Notes under the pieces: generated by a model
What the model was told of the DNA's origin: nothing
Seen by the model: only the letters and a program-made list of their open reading frames with translations
Database searches by the model: none
Shown: one piece after another, positions 42,867 through 51,218 of the stretch
Layout of the letters: each line of letters opens with the position of its first letter
How positions within the stretch are numbered: position 1 is the first letter of the stretch
From: a virus
Length of the DNA: 57,445 nucleotides
IMG/VR virus record: IMGVR_UViG_3300033182_001174
Span: 1 to 57,445 of that record
Reading direction: 5' to 3' (one strand)
Made by a program: the position numbers and the translations under genes

Positions 42867-44108
42867 ATGGCAGTCAATAAGAATTTTGTCGTCAAAAACG
42901 GGTTAGAAGTCGCAACAGATGTAATCCTTGCGGATGCTACTTCTAAAAACGTAGGTATTGGTTCTACCATACCTGTAAATACACTTGATGTTAGAGGTGG
43001 CATTGGTGCTACCGATTTGAATGTCACTGGCATAACAACTGTTGTCAGTGAATTTCGTGTTGGAACTGGAGGAACAGTTCTTGCAGTTAATCAATCCCCT
43101 GGTCGAGTAGGTGTCGGGTCAACACAACCCGAATATCTGCTCGATGTTCGTTCTGAGGTATCTTCTGGAACGACCGCTTTATATGTTCAAGGTGATGTTA
43201 GGATCACTGGTGATCTTAACGTTGATGATCTCACATTATCTGATATCTCTGGTCAAAGCCTGAATATCAGTGGACTGAGCACACTTGGTGGATATGTTGA
43301 TATCAATTCAAGTGTTGATGTCGCAGGAAGTTTGAATGTTGTTGGAGTTTCAACATTAGCAACAACAGAAATCACTGACGTAAATGTTAGTGGTACTGCA
43401 ACTGTTGGAACTTTATTTGCAGCAGCAGGTATTTTTACAGGAACATCTGTAAATGTCAGCACTGCAACGACAACTAAAGATCTGTTAGTCACGGGAATCG
43501 CAACCATTGCTGATGCCCGTATTGCTGCAGGTATCTTAACTGCGACACAAGTTGATATTACTGATTTGAATGTCAGTGGTATTACAACATCAACTGACAA
43601 AGAAATTTATAATCAGTTTGATATAACTAATGATGGGTCGTCTGCGTATCAGTTTGCAGCAACTGGTATTGGATTTACTGAAGCAACGAATAATCCAACT
43701 CTTTATCTGACAAGAGGAAAGAATTATCGTTTCTCTGTAAATGCATCTGGTCACCCATTCTTCATTAAGACCGTTAATTCCACGGGTGTTGGTAACTCAT
43801 ATAATGATGGGGTAGATAATAATGGTGCTGCAGTAGGAATCATTACATTTAAGGTTCCTTATAATGCACCTGATATCTTACATTATAATTGTTCTGTTCA
43901 CTCTGCAATGCACGGAGAAATTCGTGTAGGTGCTCAGGGTGGTGGTGTTGGTGTTGGTTCTGAAGGAACTTTCATTGGTGCTGGTGCAACAATGATTGAC
44001 TTTAAATCATCAAATGCTAGCAATACTGTTGACCTCACAGCAGGCATTGCAACTGTAACAGTTCAAACCGGGGTTTCACTTGGTCTCGCAATCGCTCTTG
44101 GCGGTTAA
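42867..44108 (+). CDS. Tail fibre with an embedded cupredoxin-like domain
   Basis: A 413-residue fibre. Residues 1-245 are fibre repeats (LDVRGGIGATDLNVTGITTV, VDVAGSLNVVGVSTL). Residues about 250-354 form a cupredoxin-like domain: LYLTRGKNYRFSVNASGHPF with His296, then VPYNAPDILHYNCSVHSAMHGEI with Cys342, His345 and Met348, matching a type-1 copper site with C-x2-H-x2-M spacing as in amicyanin. The end returns to a Gly/Thr beta tail. Copper binding is predicted; it could alternatively be structural only. RBS GGGGGAGAGTG precedes the ATG. Confidence 0.74.
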   Translation: MAVNKNFVVKNGLEVATDVILADATSKNVGIGSTIPVNTLDVRGGIGATDLNVTGITTVVSEFRVGTGGTVLAVNQSPGRVGVGSTQPEYLLDVRSEVSSGTTALYVQGDVRITGDLNVDDLTLSDISGQSLNISGLSTLGGYVDINSSVDVAGSLNVVGVSTLATTEITDVNVSGTATVGTLFAAAGIFTGTSVNVSTATTTKDLLVTGIATIADARIAAGILTATQVDITDLNVSGITTSTDKEIYNQFDITNDGSSAYQFAATGIGFTEATNNPTLYLTRGKNYRFSVNASGHPFFIKTVNSTGVGNSYNDGVDNNGAAVGIITFKVPYNAPDILHYNCSVHSAMHGEIRVGAQGGGVGVGSEGTFIGAGATMIDFKSSNASNTVDLTAGIATVTVQTGVSLGLAIALGG

Positions 44109-44140
44109 TTTCAATAAATACTCTTAACACATAAAGGAAG

Positions 44141-44692
44141 ATGGCAGAAGCTTTTTCAAATTCTATAACAAGAGCTGTGGGGATTGTGACAACATACTCT
44201 GGCAGCACGATTGGTGCAGCAGGGACCACAATTACGGTGACTGCTAATACTGGCATTGGAGTTTCTGACTTAATTGATAATCAAAACTTTATTGCAGGAA
44301 CTAGAGTTGCTCAGATTGATGGCACAACGATCTATGCAGACCGTGACTCTACCAACACTGCAAGTGCAACCAGTCAAACCATAAGATTCCTTGGTCCAAC
44401 GACTTCATATACATCTCCTGCGGCAACCAAGAGTATCATTATTGGTGGAACATTTGCTAATAACACAAGCAATTCGGTCAATTTAACGGTTGAAGTTCTT
44501 GACAGTAGTGTAGGAGTTACTTCAACTGGTGCAGTTGCTATTGCAAGTAAGATTCCCATTCCTGCAGGAAGTTCTTTCGTCATCTCCGACACAGGTAAAA
44601 CTTTGTTGGAGGGAACTGATGAGTTGAGAGTTTATTGTGATACCGCAAATGCAGTCGATGTCAGCCTCAGTATTCTGACAGGAGTTAACTGA
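44141..44692 (+). CDS. Virion structural protein, fibre-associated
   Basis: A 183-residue Thr/Ser/Gly-rich beta protein (MAEAFSNSITRAVGIVTTYS). The second half (KSIIIGGTFANNTSNSVNLT, KIPIPAGSSFVISDTGKTLL) resembles small marine-phage head or fibre decoration proteins. Its TGA overlaps the next ATG (TGATG). AATAAATA at 44114-44121 could be a late box. Confidence 0.62.
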   Translation: MAEAFSNSITRAVGIVTTYSGSTIGAAGTTITVTANTGIGVSDLIDNQNFIAGTRVAQIDGTTIYADRDSTNTASATSQTIRFLGPTTSYTSPAATKSIIIGGTFANNTSNSVNLTVEVLDSSVGVTSTGAVAIASKIPIPAGSSFVISDTGKTLLEGTDELRVYCDTANAVDVSLSILTGVN

Positions 44693-45477
44693 TGGCAGAT
44701 CGTAACGGTTATATCGGAAGAGCACCAAGTGACTCATCAGTCACAGTTGCAAGACAAACTTTTACTCCTACCGGAGTTACGACTGATTTTACTTTTTCCT
44801 CTGGATATGTTCCAGGTTATTTTGACATCTATATTAATGGTGTAAAACAAATTGAGGCAAGTGATTATACATCTACGGATGGATCAACATTCTCAGTATT
44901 AAATGGTGGGGCAGAAAACGGAGATGTAATTGAAGCAGTTGCATATAAAGCATTTAATGCTGCAGCTGTTTCTAGTGCAGCAGATTTCACTGTTTCTGGA
45001 AACTTAACAGTAAACGGAACTTCTACACTTGGAGCAGGAACATCAGTTTCTTTTGCAACAACAGCATTTAATCTTGCTAATACACCAAACATTGCTGTTA
45101 ATAATGTAACAGGAACTGCCGCAACATTTACTGGTAATGTAAACATTGGTGGAGTGTTAACTTATGATGATGTAACTAACGTTGACTCTCTTGGTATTGT
45201 TACTGCTAGAGGTGGATTTGAGATTGGTGAATCTGGAGTTGGTGGTACAATCACTGCAGTTGGTAATGCAACCTTTACTGGTATTGTCACTGCATCCAGT
45301 TTTGTTGGTAATGTAACTGGTAATGCAGATACTGCAACTACTGCAACAAATGCACAAGGGTTGACCGGTACACCAGATATAACTGTAAATAATGTTGTTG
45401 CTGGTGTTATTACTGCCACAACATATGTTGGAGTTCCAGAGGGAACTAATGTCCTGAAGGCTATGCTCTTCGTCTAA
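44692..45477 (+). CDS. Tail fibre protein
   Basis: A 261-residue fibre protein (MADRNGYIGRAPSDSSVTVA). The N-terminal domain (TPTGVTTDFTFSSGYVPGYF, DIYINGVKQIEASDYT) is a common marine-phage fibre-attachment domain; the rest is repeated VTGTAATFTGNVNIGG-type shaft. Probably assembles with the neighbouring fibres. Confidence 0.72.
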   Translation: MADRNGYIGRAPSDSSVTVARQTFTPTGVTTDFTFSSGYVPGYFDIYINGVKQIEASDYTSTDGSTFSVLNGGAENGDVIEAVAYKAFNAAAVSSAADFTVSGNLTVNGTSTLGAGTSVSFATTAFNLANTPNIAVNNVTGTAATFTGNVNIGGVLTYDDVTNVDSLGIVTARGGFEIGESGVGGTITAVGNATFTGIVTASSFVGNVTGNADTATTATNAQGLTGTPDITVNNVVAGVITATTYVGVPEGTNVLKAMLFV

Positions 45478-45499
45478 ATAGATTTAAAACAGAAATACA

Positions 45500-45862
45500 A
45501 TGGCTCTTGCACAGGTAGGATTAGGAAGTATTACACAGGTTGCTGCTGGAACCACGCAGGTTGTTTACTCTGTTGGTTCGGCACAGACTGCATATATCCG
45601 AGCACTTGAGATTCATAGTTTGGATACGGCTAACACTGCTAATGTGCAGATTCATATTGTTCCTACAGAAGGTGGTGGAGTTGTTGGAACTGCATCATCA
45701 ATCACAAGAATTGCAAGATTAGGTATATCAACAGAAGATACATATTTCTTTGAGAATGCATATCCCATTACACTCAACGATAACGGAGATGCAGTTTTGA
45801 TTTATAACGAAAATACAGCAGATGCAGTTAATGTATTAGTCCTTGGTGACAGAGAGGGTTGA
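45500..45862 (+). CDS. Small fibre-associated structural protein
   Basis: A 120-residue beta-rich protein (MALAQVGLGSITQVAAGTTQ, AYIRALEIHSLDTANTANVQ). Comparable small proteins lie beside fibre genes in other cyanophages. GATAAATG at its stop resembles a degenerate late box. Role unknown. Confidence 0.6.
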   Translation: MALAQVGLGSITQVAAGTTQVVYSVGSAQTAYIRALEIHSLDTANTANVQIHIVPTEGGGVVGTASSITRIARLGISTEDTYFFENAYPITLNDNGDAVLIYNENTADAVNVLVLGDREG

Positions 45863-45865
45863 TAA

Positions 45866-47713
45866 ATGGCAGGAAGAAGTTCTAAGAATAACAACAGGGG
45901 ATCCGACCTATTTGGATATTTTGTAAGTGGAAAATATAAAGAATATCACACAAATCAGTTTGCTGCTCCAGTTAGTCCATCAGGATTAACAGCAACTGGT
46001 GGCGTCATCAGTGACTATACTGATCCAGGACCGGGCACAATATACAGAGCACATATATTTACTGCATCTGGTGCCTTAAATGTAACTGAATTAGCACAGG
46101 GTGGTACACCCAATAATGTTGACTATATTATCGTCGGTGGAGGCGGCGGTGGTGGATTTGATAGAGGTGGTGGAGGAGGTGCTGGTGCTTTTGTTCCAGG
46201 ATCTCTAACAGCTTCCGTTCAATCGTATCCAGTTGTTATTGGTGCTGGTGGTGTCGGTGCGGTGGTTGCTGCAGAAAGAGGTCGTAATGGATCAACAACA
46301 ACTTTTGGACCTATTACTGTAAAAGGTGGTGGTGGAGGAGGATCCAATAGTTCTGGAAAAAGATCTGGTGATCCATCAGCTGATCCTTATGGTGGTTCTG
46401 GTGGTGGTGGAGCACAGGGACAAACCACACCATATGATGGTGGTAGTGGTGGAACATATGGTAATGATGGTGGACCTGCTGGCACCCTTTATTGGGGTGG
46501 TGGCGGTGGTGGTGCTGGTGGCGCTGCACGCGCTCCAACGACAAGAACAGGTGGATTGGGTGTACAAAATGGCATAACTGGAATTACAACAACATACGCT
46601 GGTGGCGGTGGTGCTGGTGGTGATAACCCTGGTTTCCCTGGTGGTCCTGATGATGGCAGTGGTGGTGGTGCTGGTGCTGGACCAAGTGGAAATGGAACTG
46701 CTGGAGTTTTCGCTACTGGTTCTGGAGGAGGTGGCGGTGCTGGTTCCCCACCAGGTAGAGAAGGTGGTCCCGGTGGTTCGGGAATTGTTGTAGCTCGCTA
46801 TGAAATTGGATCAGTAGCAGCCGCAAAAGCGACTGGTGGTGCTATTTCCTTTACTGACACTAAAACTATTCATACCTTCACTAAGAGTGGAGTATTTACA
46901 AATCCACAATCACTTACTATTGACTACCTTATGGTAGGTGGCGGAGGTGCTGGTGGATCTAATAATGGTGGCGGCGGAGGCGGCGGTGGTATTGTCGCTG
47001 CTACATCACAACCATTACCTGCTAGTACATATAACGTCGTTATTGGTGGTGGTGGTAACGCTGTGATGGGTGGACCAACAGCACTAACTAGACAAGGTGG
47101 AAGTAATACAACTTTCAATTCATTAACAGCTGGATCTGGTGGTGGTGGTGGACAACTGAGCACATATAATAATGGTGGTAATGGAGCACCATCTAACGGT
47201 AGTGGCGGTGGTGCTGCTGCTAGTGGATCAACTGCTGGAACAGGAAATGGCACTGGCAACCCTGGCGGTACTGGCGCTGGAGCTCCTGGATATGGATCTG
47301 GTTCTGGTGGAGGTGCCGGTGGTGCCGGTGCTAATGGATCTTCTACTGGACAAACAGCATCTGCTGGTGGTAACGGAGCACCAAATAGTATTTTAGGAAC
47401 TGACTACACCTGGGCAGGTGGTGGCGGTGGCGTCAACAGTGGTGGTGATGGAGGAGCAGGTGGAACCGGAGGCGGTGGCGGCGGTGGAGCAGAAAATGCT
47501 TATAGCGGCGGTGCTGGAGGCACTGGTGGATTATTTGATGGTGAAGATGGAACCGCAGCACCAGGAGCTGATCCTGGAAATAACCAAGGTGGCCATGGAG
47601 GAGCTAGTACCGGAGGCGGTGGTGGCGGTGGTGGCACCCAAGGAAACGGTGATACTGGCGCACGGGGTGGAAATGGTGGTTCCGGTATCGTTATCATCGC
47701 ATATGATACTTGA
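45866..47713 (+). CDS. Glycine-rich tail adhesin
   Basis: A 615-residue protein of which most is glycine: two units each begin with a beta motif (YIIVGGGGGGGFDRGGGGGA, LMVGGGGAGGSNNGGGGGGG) and end with GGSGIVVARYEIG or GGSGIVIIAYDT. Between them are dense GGGG-x arrays, consistent with a polyglycine helix brush carrying variable tips. The tandem units show an internal duplication. The N-terminal 80 residues (SGLTATGGVISDYTDPGPGT) probably attach it to the fibre. Confidence 0.72.
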   Translation: MAGRSSKNNNRGSDLFGYFVSGKYKEYHTNQFAAPVSPSGLTATGGVISDYTDPGPGTIYRAHIFTASGALNVTELAQGGTPNNVDYIIVGGGGGGGFDRGGGGGAGAFVPGSLTASVQSYPVVIGAGGVGAVVAAERGRNGSTTTFGPITVKGGGGGGSNSSGKRSGDPSADPYGGSGGGGAQGQTTPYDGGSGGTYGNDGGPAGTLYWGGGGGGAGGAARAPTTRTGGLGVQNGITGITTTYAGGGGAGGDNPGFPGGPDDGSGGGAGAGPSGNGTAGVFATGSGGGGGAGSPPGREGGPGGSGIVVARYEIGSVAAAKATGGAISFTDTKTIHTFTKSGVFTNPQSLTIDYLMVGGGGAGGSNNGGGGGGGGIVAATSQPLPASTYNVVIGGGGNAVMGGPTALTRQGGSNTTFNSLTAGSGGGGGQLSTYNNGGNGAPSNGSGGGAAASGSTAGTGNGTGNPGGTGAGAPGYGSGSGGGAGGAGANGSSTGQTASAGGNGAPNSILGTDYTWAGGGGGVNSGGDGGAGGTGGGGGGGAENAYSGGAGGTGGLFDGEDGTAAPGADPGNNQGGHGGASTGGGGGGGGTQGNGDTGARGGNGGSGIVIIAYDT

Positions 47714-47738
47714 TAAATAACCAAAGGATTGCTATAAT
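47710..47738 (+). promoter_or_regulatory. Sigma70-type promoter overlapping a late box
   Basis: TTGATA, 17 bases, TATAAT. The -35 contains the TGA stop of the adhesin gene, and GATAAATA (47712-47719) overlaps it, so host-type and late-type signals are superimposed ahead of the gene at 47778. Confidence 0.65.
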
Positions 47739-47777
47739 CCTAAATATCTAAAACAAACATAGTTAAGATAAAAAACG

Positions 47778-48206
47778 ATGGCACATTTCGCTCAATTAGA
47801 CGAAAATAATGTCGTTACTCAAGTGATTGTTGTGAGTAACGATGATACATCAGATTCTAATGGTGTAGAAACTGAAAGCATTGGTGTTGCTTTCTGTCAA
47901 AAACTCCTTGGTGCTGATACCAACTGGAAGCAAACCTCATATAACAACAACTTCCGTGTGAGATACGCAGGTATTGGATACAGTTTTTCAGAAGAACTAA
48001 ATGCATTTATTCCACCACGCCCATTTGATAGTTGGGAACTTCAAGAGGAAACCGCAGATTGGCAGTCCCCTCTTGGACCTGCTCCAGAATTAACTCAAGA
48101 ACAGATTGATTCTAGAAGTTTCTACAGATGGGATGAGGATGCATATCAAGCCGATAACACCACCGGATGGGTTCTAGAAACCCCTCCAGCGCCCGAAGAG
48201 GAGTGA
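47778..48206 (+). CDS. Conserved marine-phage structural protein
   Basis: A 142-residue protein (MAHFAQLDENNVVTQVIVVS, NNFRVRYAGIGYSFSEELNA, FIPPRPFDSWELQEETADWQ). This family is frequent beside tail fibre genes of marine myoviruses; the YAGIGY and PPxPxxSW motifs are characteristic. Precise location in the virion is unknown. Confidence 0.75.
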   Translation: MAHFAQLDENNVVTQVIVVSNDDTSDSNGVETESIGVAFCQKLLGADTNWKQTSYNNNFRVRYAGIGYSFSEELNAFIPPRPFDSWELQEETADWQSPLGPAPELTQEQIDSRSFYRWDEDAYQADNTTGWVLETPPAPEEE

Positions 48207-48218
48207 TAAATAACTATT

Positions 48219-48304
48219 CCTGAATGGGTAGCACTTTTCAGGTGGGAGGGGCAGAAATGCTCCTTTTTTAGTATAAATATATCTGTCACCTGTTTAGAGT
48301 AGAA
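48219..48304 (+). promoter_or_regulatory. Structured leader of GIY-YIG gene 1
   Basis: Nested inverted repeats precede the start at 48305: CCTGAA / TTCAGG (48219-48242), a GGGGCA-GAAA-TGCTCC hairpin followed by T6 (48248-48269, terminator-like) and CAGGTG (48239-48244) with CACCTG (48287-48292). The exact late box TATAAATA (48272-48279) lies in the loop of the outer pair. Confidence 0.6.
48272..48279 (+). promoter_or_regulatory. Late promoter box TATAAATA inside the leader
   Basis: Exact late box. Initiation just downstream would give a transcript lacking the 5' arm and terminator hairpin of the leader, with a short untranslated region before the endonuclease start. Confidence 0.75.
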
Positions 48305-48985
48305 ATGTATTACGTTTATTCGTATTTAAGAGAAGATTATAGTCCTTATTATATTGGAAAAGGTTCTGGCAGAAGAGCATATACAAAAGGACTAAAGGAA
48401 GTTAAACCACCAAAAGACAAATCAAGAGTTAGAATACTCAAAGCAGATTTAGCAGAAAAAGAGGCATTTCTGTTAGAGAAACTTTATATTCTAATGTTCG
48501 GTAGAATTGATTTAGGTACTGGTATTTTAAGAAACAAAAGTGATGGTGGTGATGGTGCTTCTGGTGCAGTAAGAAGTGAAGAGACCAAAGAAAAAATCCG
48601 TCAAGCAAATCTTGGTAAGCAGAGACCTAAAGAAGTTGGAGAAAAGATATCAAAGGCATTATCTGGTAGAAAACTATCAGAAGAGATGAAAGTGAAATTA
48701 AGTGCAATTCGTAAAGGTAGAAAATGTACAGAGGAACATAAGAAAAATGTGAGTGAAGCAAAGAAAGGATTTAAGCATACTGAAGAAGCAAAAAAATTAA
48801 TGGGCATCAATCAACGTAAAAAAGCAAAACCCCATAAACTTATTTTTGTTGATGGTAGAGAATTAATTGTTGATAATATTATGGAATGGTGTGAAACTAA
48901 TCCTTATTCTGATAGTTGTGTTTATCGTGTTAAGAATAGGGGTATTCCTCATAAAGACATTATAAAAGTAGAACTTGTAAATTGA
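48305..48985 (+). CDS. GIY-YIG homing endonuclease 1
   Basis: A 226-residue free-standing endonuclease. The GIY-YIG core is YYVYSYLREDYSPYYIGKGS with downstream catalytic-type EAFLLEKLYILMFGR (the helix Glu) and GILRNKSDGGDG (Asn). It is followed by NUMOD3-like DNA-binding repeats (SEETKEKIRQANLGKQ, SEEMKVKLSAIRKG, TEEHKKNVSEAKKG) and a C-terminal helix-turn-helix (IMEWCETNPYSDSCVYRVKN). It sits between a structural gene and an oxygenase gene, with a structured leader containing a late promoter. Confidence 0.9.
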   Translation: MYYVYSYLREDYSPYYIGKGSGRRAYTKGLKEVKPPKDKSRVRILKADLAEKEAFLLEKLYILMFGRIDLGTGILRNKSDGGDGASGAVRSEETKEKIRQANLGKQRPKEVGEKISKALSGRKLSEEMKVKLSAIRKGRKCTEEHKKNVSEAKKGFKHTEEAKKLMGINQRKKAKPHKLIFVDGRELIVDNIMEWCETNPYSDSCVYRVKNRGIPHKDIIKVELVN

Positions 48986-49010
48986 CACTCTCTCATAACT
49001 CATATATAAT
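48982..49010 (+). promoter_or_regulatory. Perfect sigma70 promoter
   Basis: TTGACA, 17 bases, TATAAT. The -35 overlaps the TGA stop (48983-48985) of the GIY-YIG gene. It drives the oxygenase at 49041 independently of the late transcripts around it. Confidence 0.87.
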
Positions 49011-49040
49011 ATCGTTGAACACATAATAGGAGATTGAACT

Positions 49041-49661
49041 TTGGCTTTTCAGAGCATATGGTTTTTCAGTGACCTCCCAGAAGATATTGTAGATATCATC
49101 GAGAGGGACGTATCTGAAACTTTTGATGAACAAATGGCAGACTCCAGGTTGCACGGAGATGCCCTAAACAAAGATAAAAGAAACTCACAGAATGCTTGGA
49201 TTCCAACGACTCACTGGGTTGGTGGTTTCTTGTGGCACTATATTCAACGTGCAAATCGTGAGAACTTCCTTTATGATCTGCGGTGTATTGATGGAGAATC
49301 AATGCAATACACCCGATATGGTGAAGGTCAGTTCTACGGATGGCATAATGATGCTGGACTTGCGACACAATACAAACCAGTAGCAGTTGGTAATCGTGTT
49401 GATGGTCTGGGACAGGACTTTGTGAATGAGAATATTGAGATGGTTCGTAAACTGTCTTTTGCGATGCAACTCTCTGACCCCGATGATTATGAAGGTGGTA
49501 ACCTGCAACTTCTTGATGAAGCAGGTAACTCTTATATTGCTCCCCGTAAACGTGGTACGATTGTATTGTTTGACTCCCGCACACAACACCGAGTTCTCAA
49601 GGTAACAAAAGGAACCCGTAAGAGTATTGTTGGATGGGTAGTAGGAAAAAGATGGTCTTAA
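49041..49661 (+). CDS. 2-oxoglutarate/Fe(II) dioxygenase 1 (PKHD type)
   Basis: A 206-residue enzyme of the prolyl-4-hydroxylase-like superfamily. The iron site is visible: GWHNDAG (His102, Asp104) and QHRVLKV (His183), with Arg193 as the likely 2-oxoglutarate anchor. EGGNLQLLDEAGN is the characteristic PKHD strand. The substrate is unknown; phage protein or host targets are possible. Start is TTG at 49041, the only start downstream of the AGGAGAT ribosome site giving the expected N-terminus. A consensus promoter lies just upstream. Confidence 0.88.
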   Translation: MAFQSIWFFSDLPEDIVDIIERDVSETFDEQMADSRLHGDALNKDKRNSQNAWIPTTHWVGGFLWHYIQRANRENFLYDLRCIDGESMQYTRYGEGQFYGWHNDAGLATQYKPVAVGNRVDGLGQDFVNENIEMVRKLSFAMQLSDPDDYEGGNLQLLDEAGNSYIAPRKRGTIVLFDSRTQHRVLKVTKGTRKSIVGWVVGKRWS

Positions 49662-49664
49662 ACT

Positions 49665-49695
49665 ACGGTGGAGGTAATATAAATAGTTCCACCGT
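49665..49695 (+). promoter_or_regulatory. Inverted repeat with late box in its loop (leader of GIY-YIG gene 2)
   Basis: Perfect 8-bp arms ACGGTGGA (49665-49672) and TCCACCGT (49688-49695) flank a 15-base loop holding an exact TATAAATA late box (49678-49685). The 3' arm ends 14 bases before the ATG at 49710. Confidence 0.72.
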
Positions 49696-49709
49696 TGTCC
49701 AATAAAAAC

Positions 49710-50375
49710 ATGGAAAATCATTATGTTTATTATTCTTATGAGGAGTTTGGAAGAGGTTACATAGGTTGTAGAACTTGTGAGGCATCTCCAGAAAAAGATA
49801 GTTATATGGGTTCATTTCATGATGAATCTTTTAATCCTTCTCATAAAATAATTCTTAAAACTTTCCCCACAAGGAAAGAAGCTCTTCAAGCAGAAGTTAA
49901 TCTCCATGAGTTTTATCAGGTAGATAAAAATCCACATTTTGCAAACAAATCAAAGCAAAAAACAACAGGATTTTACTACTCAGAGAAAAAGTTTGGTAAA
50001 GAAAATCCATTTTATGGAAAATCTCACTCAGAAGAAACAAAAAAAGTTATTCGCCAACATCAAATAGAAAACAATGGATATGTAAAGAATCGTAGATCTT
50101 ATGAAGGGGAAAACAACCCATTTTATGGAAAAACCCACTCAGAAGAAACAAAAGAACTTCTTAAAGAAAAATCTACTAAAACTTGGGAAGATAAACCTCA
50201 TCCTTGGATAGGTAGAAAACATAGTGAAGAATCTAAAGCAAAGTTTAGAGAAAATAACAAGGGAGAAAAGAATCCAAACTTCGGCAAAAAACATAGTGAG
50301 GAAACACTTATCAAAATGAAAGAAGCAAGAAAACTTTGGTGGGAAAAGAAACGCCAACAACAATCGGAGGCATAA
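49710..50375 (+). CDS. GIY-YIG homing endonuclease 2 (Seg-like)
   Basis: A 221-residue variant GIY-YIG enzyme: HYVYYSYEEFGRGYIGCRTC holds the divergent motif, and EALQAEVNLHEFYQVDKNPH the catalytic helix. Four NUMOD3-type repeats follow (GKENPFYGKSHSEETKKVI, GENNPFYGKTHSEETKELL, HPWIGRKHSEESKAKF, KNPNFGKKHSEETLIKM). The N-terminal domain differs from the other three GIY-YIG proteins and is closer to T4 Seg enzymes. Start ATG 49710 chosen because it begins at the domain; an upstream TTG at 49695 lies inside the hairpin arm. Confidence 0.87.
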   Translation: MENHYVYYSYEEFGRGYIGCRTCEASPEKDSYMGSFHDESFNPSHKIILKTFPTRKEALQAEVNLHEFYQVDKNPHFANKSKQKTTGFYYSEKKFGKENPFYGKSHSEETKKVIRQHQIENNGYVKNRRSYEGENNPFYGKTHSEETKELLKEKSTKTWEDKPHPWIGRKHSEESKAKFRENNKGEKNPNFGKKHSEETLIKMKEARKLWWEKKRQQQSEA

Positions 50376-50378
50376 ATT

Positions 50379-51116
50379 ATGGCAGAACAAATGACAGAAC
50401 TGCAACTGATGATGCAGGAGAAGACCAATACAGGAACTGCCTGGACACGCAATGATAGTTTTGAAAAGAATGGATATCTTGTAGTTAAAAACCTCTGGGA
50501 TCCTGAAGAACTTTATCATCCAGTCCCCGAAGAGAAAGGTCAGTACAACTATTGGGATAAGAACCCTGAACACTTTAATCATGTTCCCGTTGAGCAACAG
50601 GTAGAAGGTTCTACTTCACGATATTGGCACCCACAATATCGTGCGATTCACTCTGGTATTCGTATGAAACTAGAAGAACATCTGGGTCGTAAACTTTATA
50701 ATACCTATTACTATGATAGGTTCTACTATCCTGGACAGGAATTGACGAAACATGCTGATCGTGATGCATGTGAGATTTCTGTGACTGTTCATGTCAGCAC
50801 CAATCTAGAAGGTAAAGATAAAGATTGGCCGATCTGGATTAAAACTCCCGATACTTACACTGATAAGAAGAAGACAACTGTCCTTGTTCCTGGTGAGAAT
50901 CGTTCGGTCGTTCTTCAACCTGGTGATGGCATGATCTACAAAGGATGTGAAAGACCACACTGGCGTGATAAGATGCCTGGATCTCAAAAGAAGAAGAACA
51001 AGAAACTGTTTGGTAAGAAAACTTCTGATACTGAACTTTATTATCATCAGATCTTTTTTCATTATTGCTTGCAAGACGGTCAAAGAGCACACTGTGCATG
51101 GGATAGAGCACGATAA
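50379..51116 (+). CDS. 2-oxoglutarate/Fe(II) dioxygenase 2
   Basis: A 245-residue member of the same superfamily but a different subfamily. YYYDRFYYPGQELTKHADRD gives His125 and Asp127; LQPGDGMIYKGCERPHWRD supplies the distal His194. A basic insertion (SQKKKNKKLFGKK) precedes the last strand. Begins 3 bases after the GIY-YIG stop, with CGGAGG upstream. Substrate unknown. Confidence 0.85.
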   Translation: MAEQMTELQLMMQEKTNTGTAWTRNDSFEKNGYLVVKNLWDPEELYHPVPEEKGQYNYWDKNPEHFNHVPVEQQVEGSTSRYWHPQYRAIHSGIRMKLEEHLGRKLYNTYYYDRFYYPGQELTKHADRDACEISVTVHVSTNLEGKDKDWPIWIKTPDTYTDKKKTTVLVPGENRSVVLQPGDGMIYKGCERPHWRDKMPGSQKKKNKKLFGKKTSDTELYYHQIFFHYCLQDGQRAHCAWDRAR

Positions 51117-51126
51117 ATACTAATAC

Positions 51127-51211
51127 CTGATTGGGTTGCACTTTTCAGGAGGAGGGTGAAAGTCCCTCCTTTTTAATGTGATATAATAAATAATAATGCA
51201 ACCCAAATCAG
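51127..51211 (+). promoter_or_regulatory. Structured leader of GIY-YIG gene 3
   Basis: CTGATTGGGTTGCA (51127-51140) pairs with TGCAACCCAAATCAG (51197-51211), 14 pairs with one bulged base. Inside are an AGGAGGG / CCCTCCT hairpin with a GAAA-containing loop and following T-run (51150-51174, a terminator) and a late-like AATAAATA (51185-51192). The 3' arm ends 7 bases before the ATG at 51219. The 5' part is homologous to 48219-48242 of the first GIY-YIG leader. Confidence 0.7.
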
Positions 51212-51218
51212 TAAAGAA

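Noticed and set aside
45866-47713. Gly-rich arrays as a possible CRISPR or DNA minisatellite
   Set aside because: Repeats are codon-level (GGT/GGA/GGC glycine) inside an intact reading frame without regular spacers.
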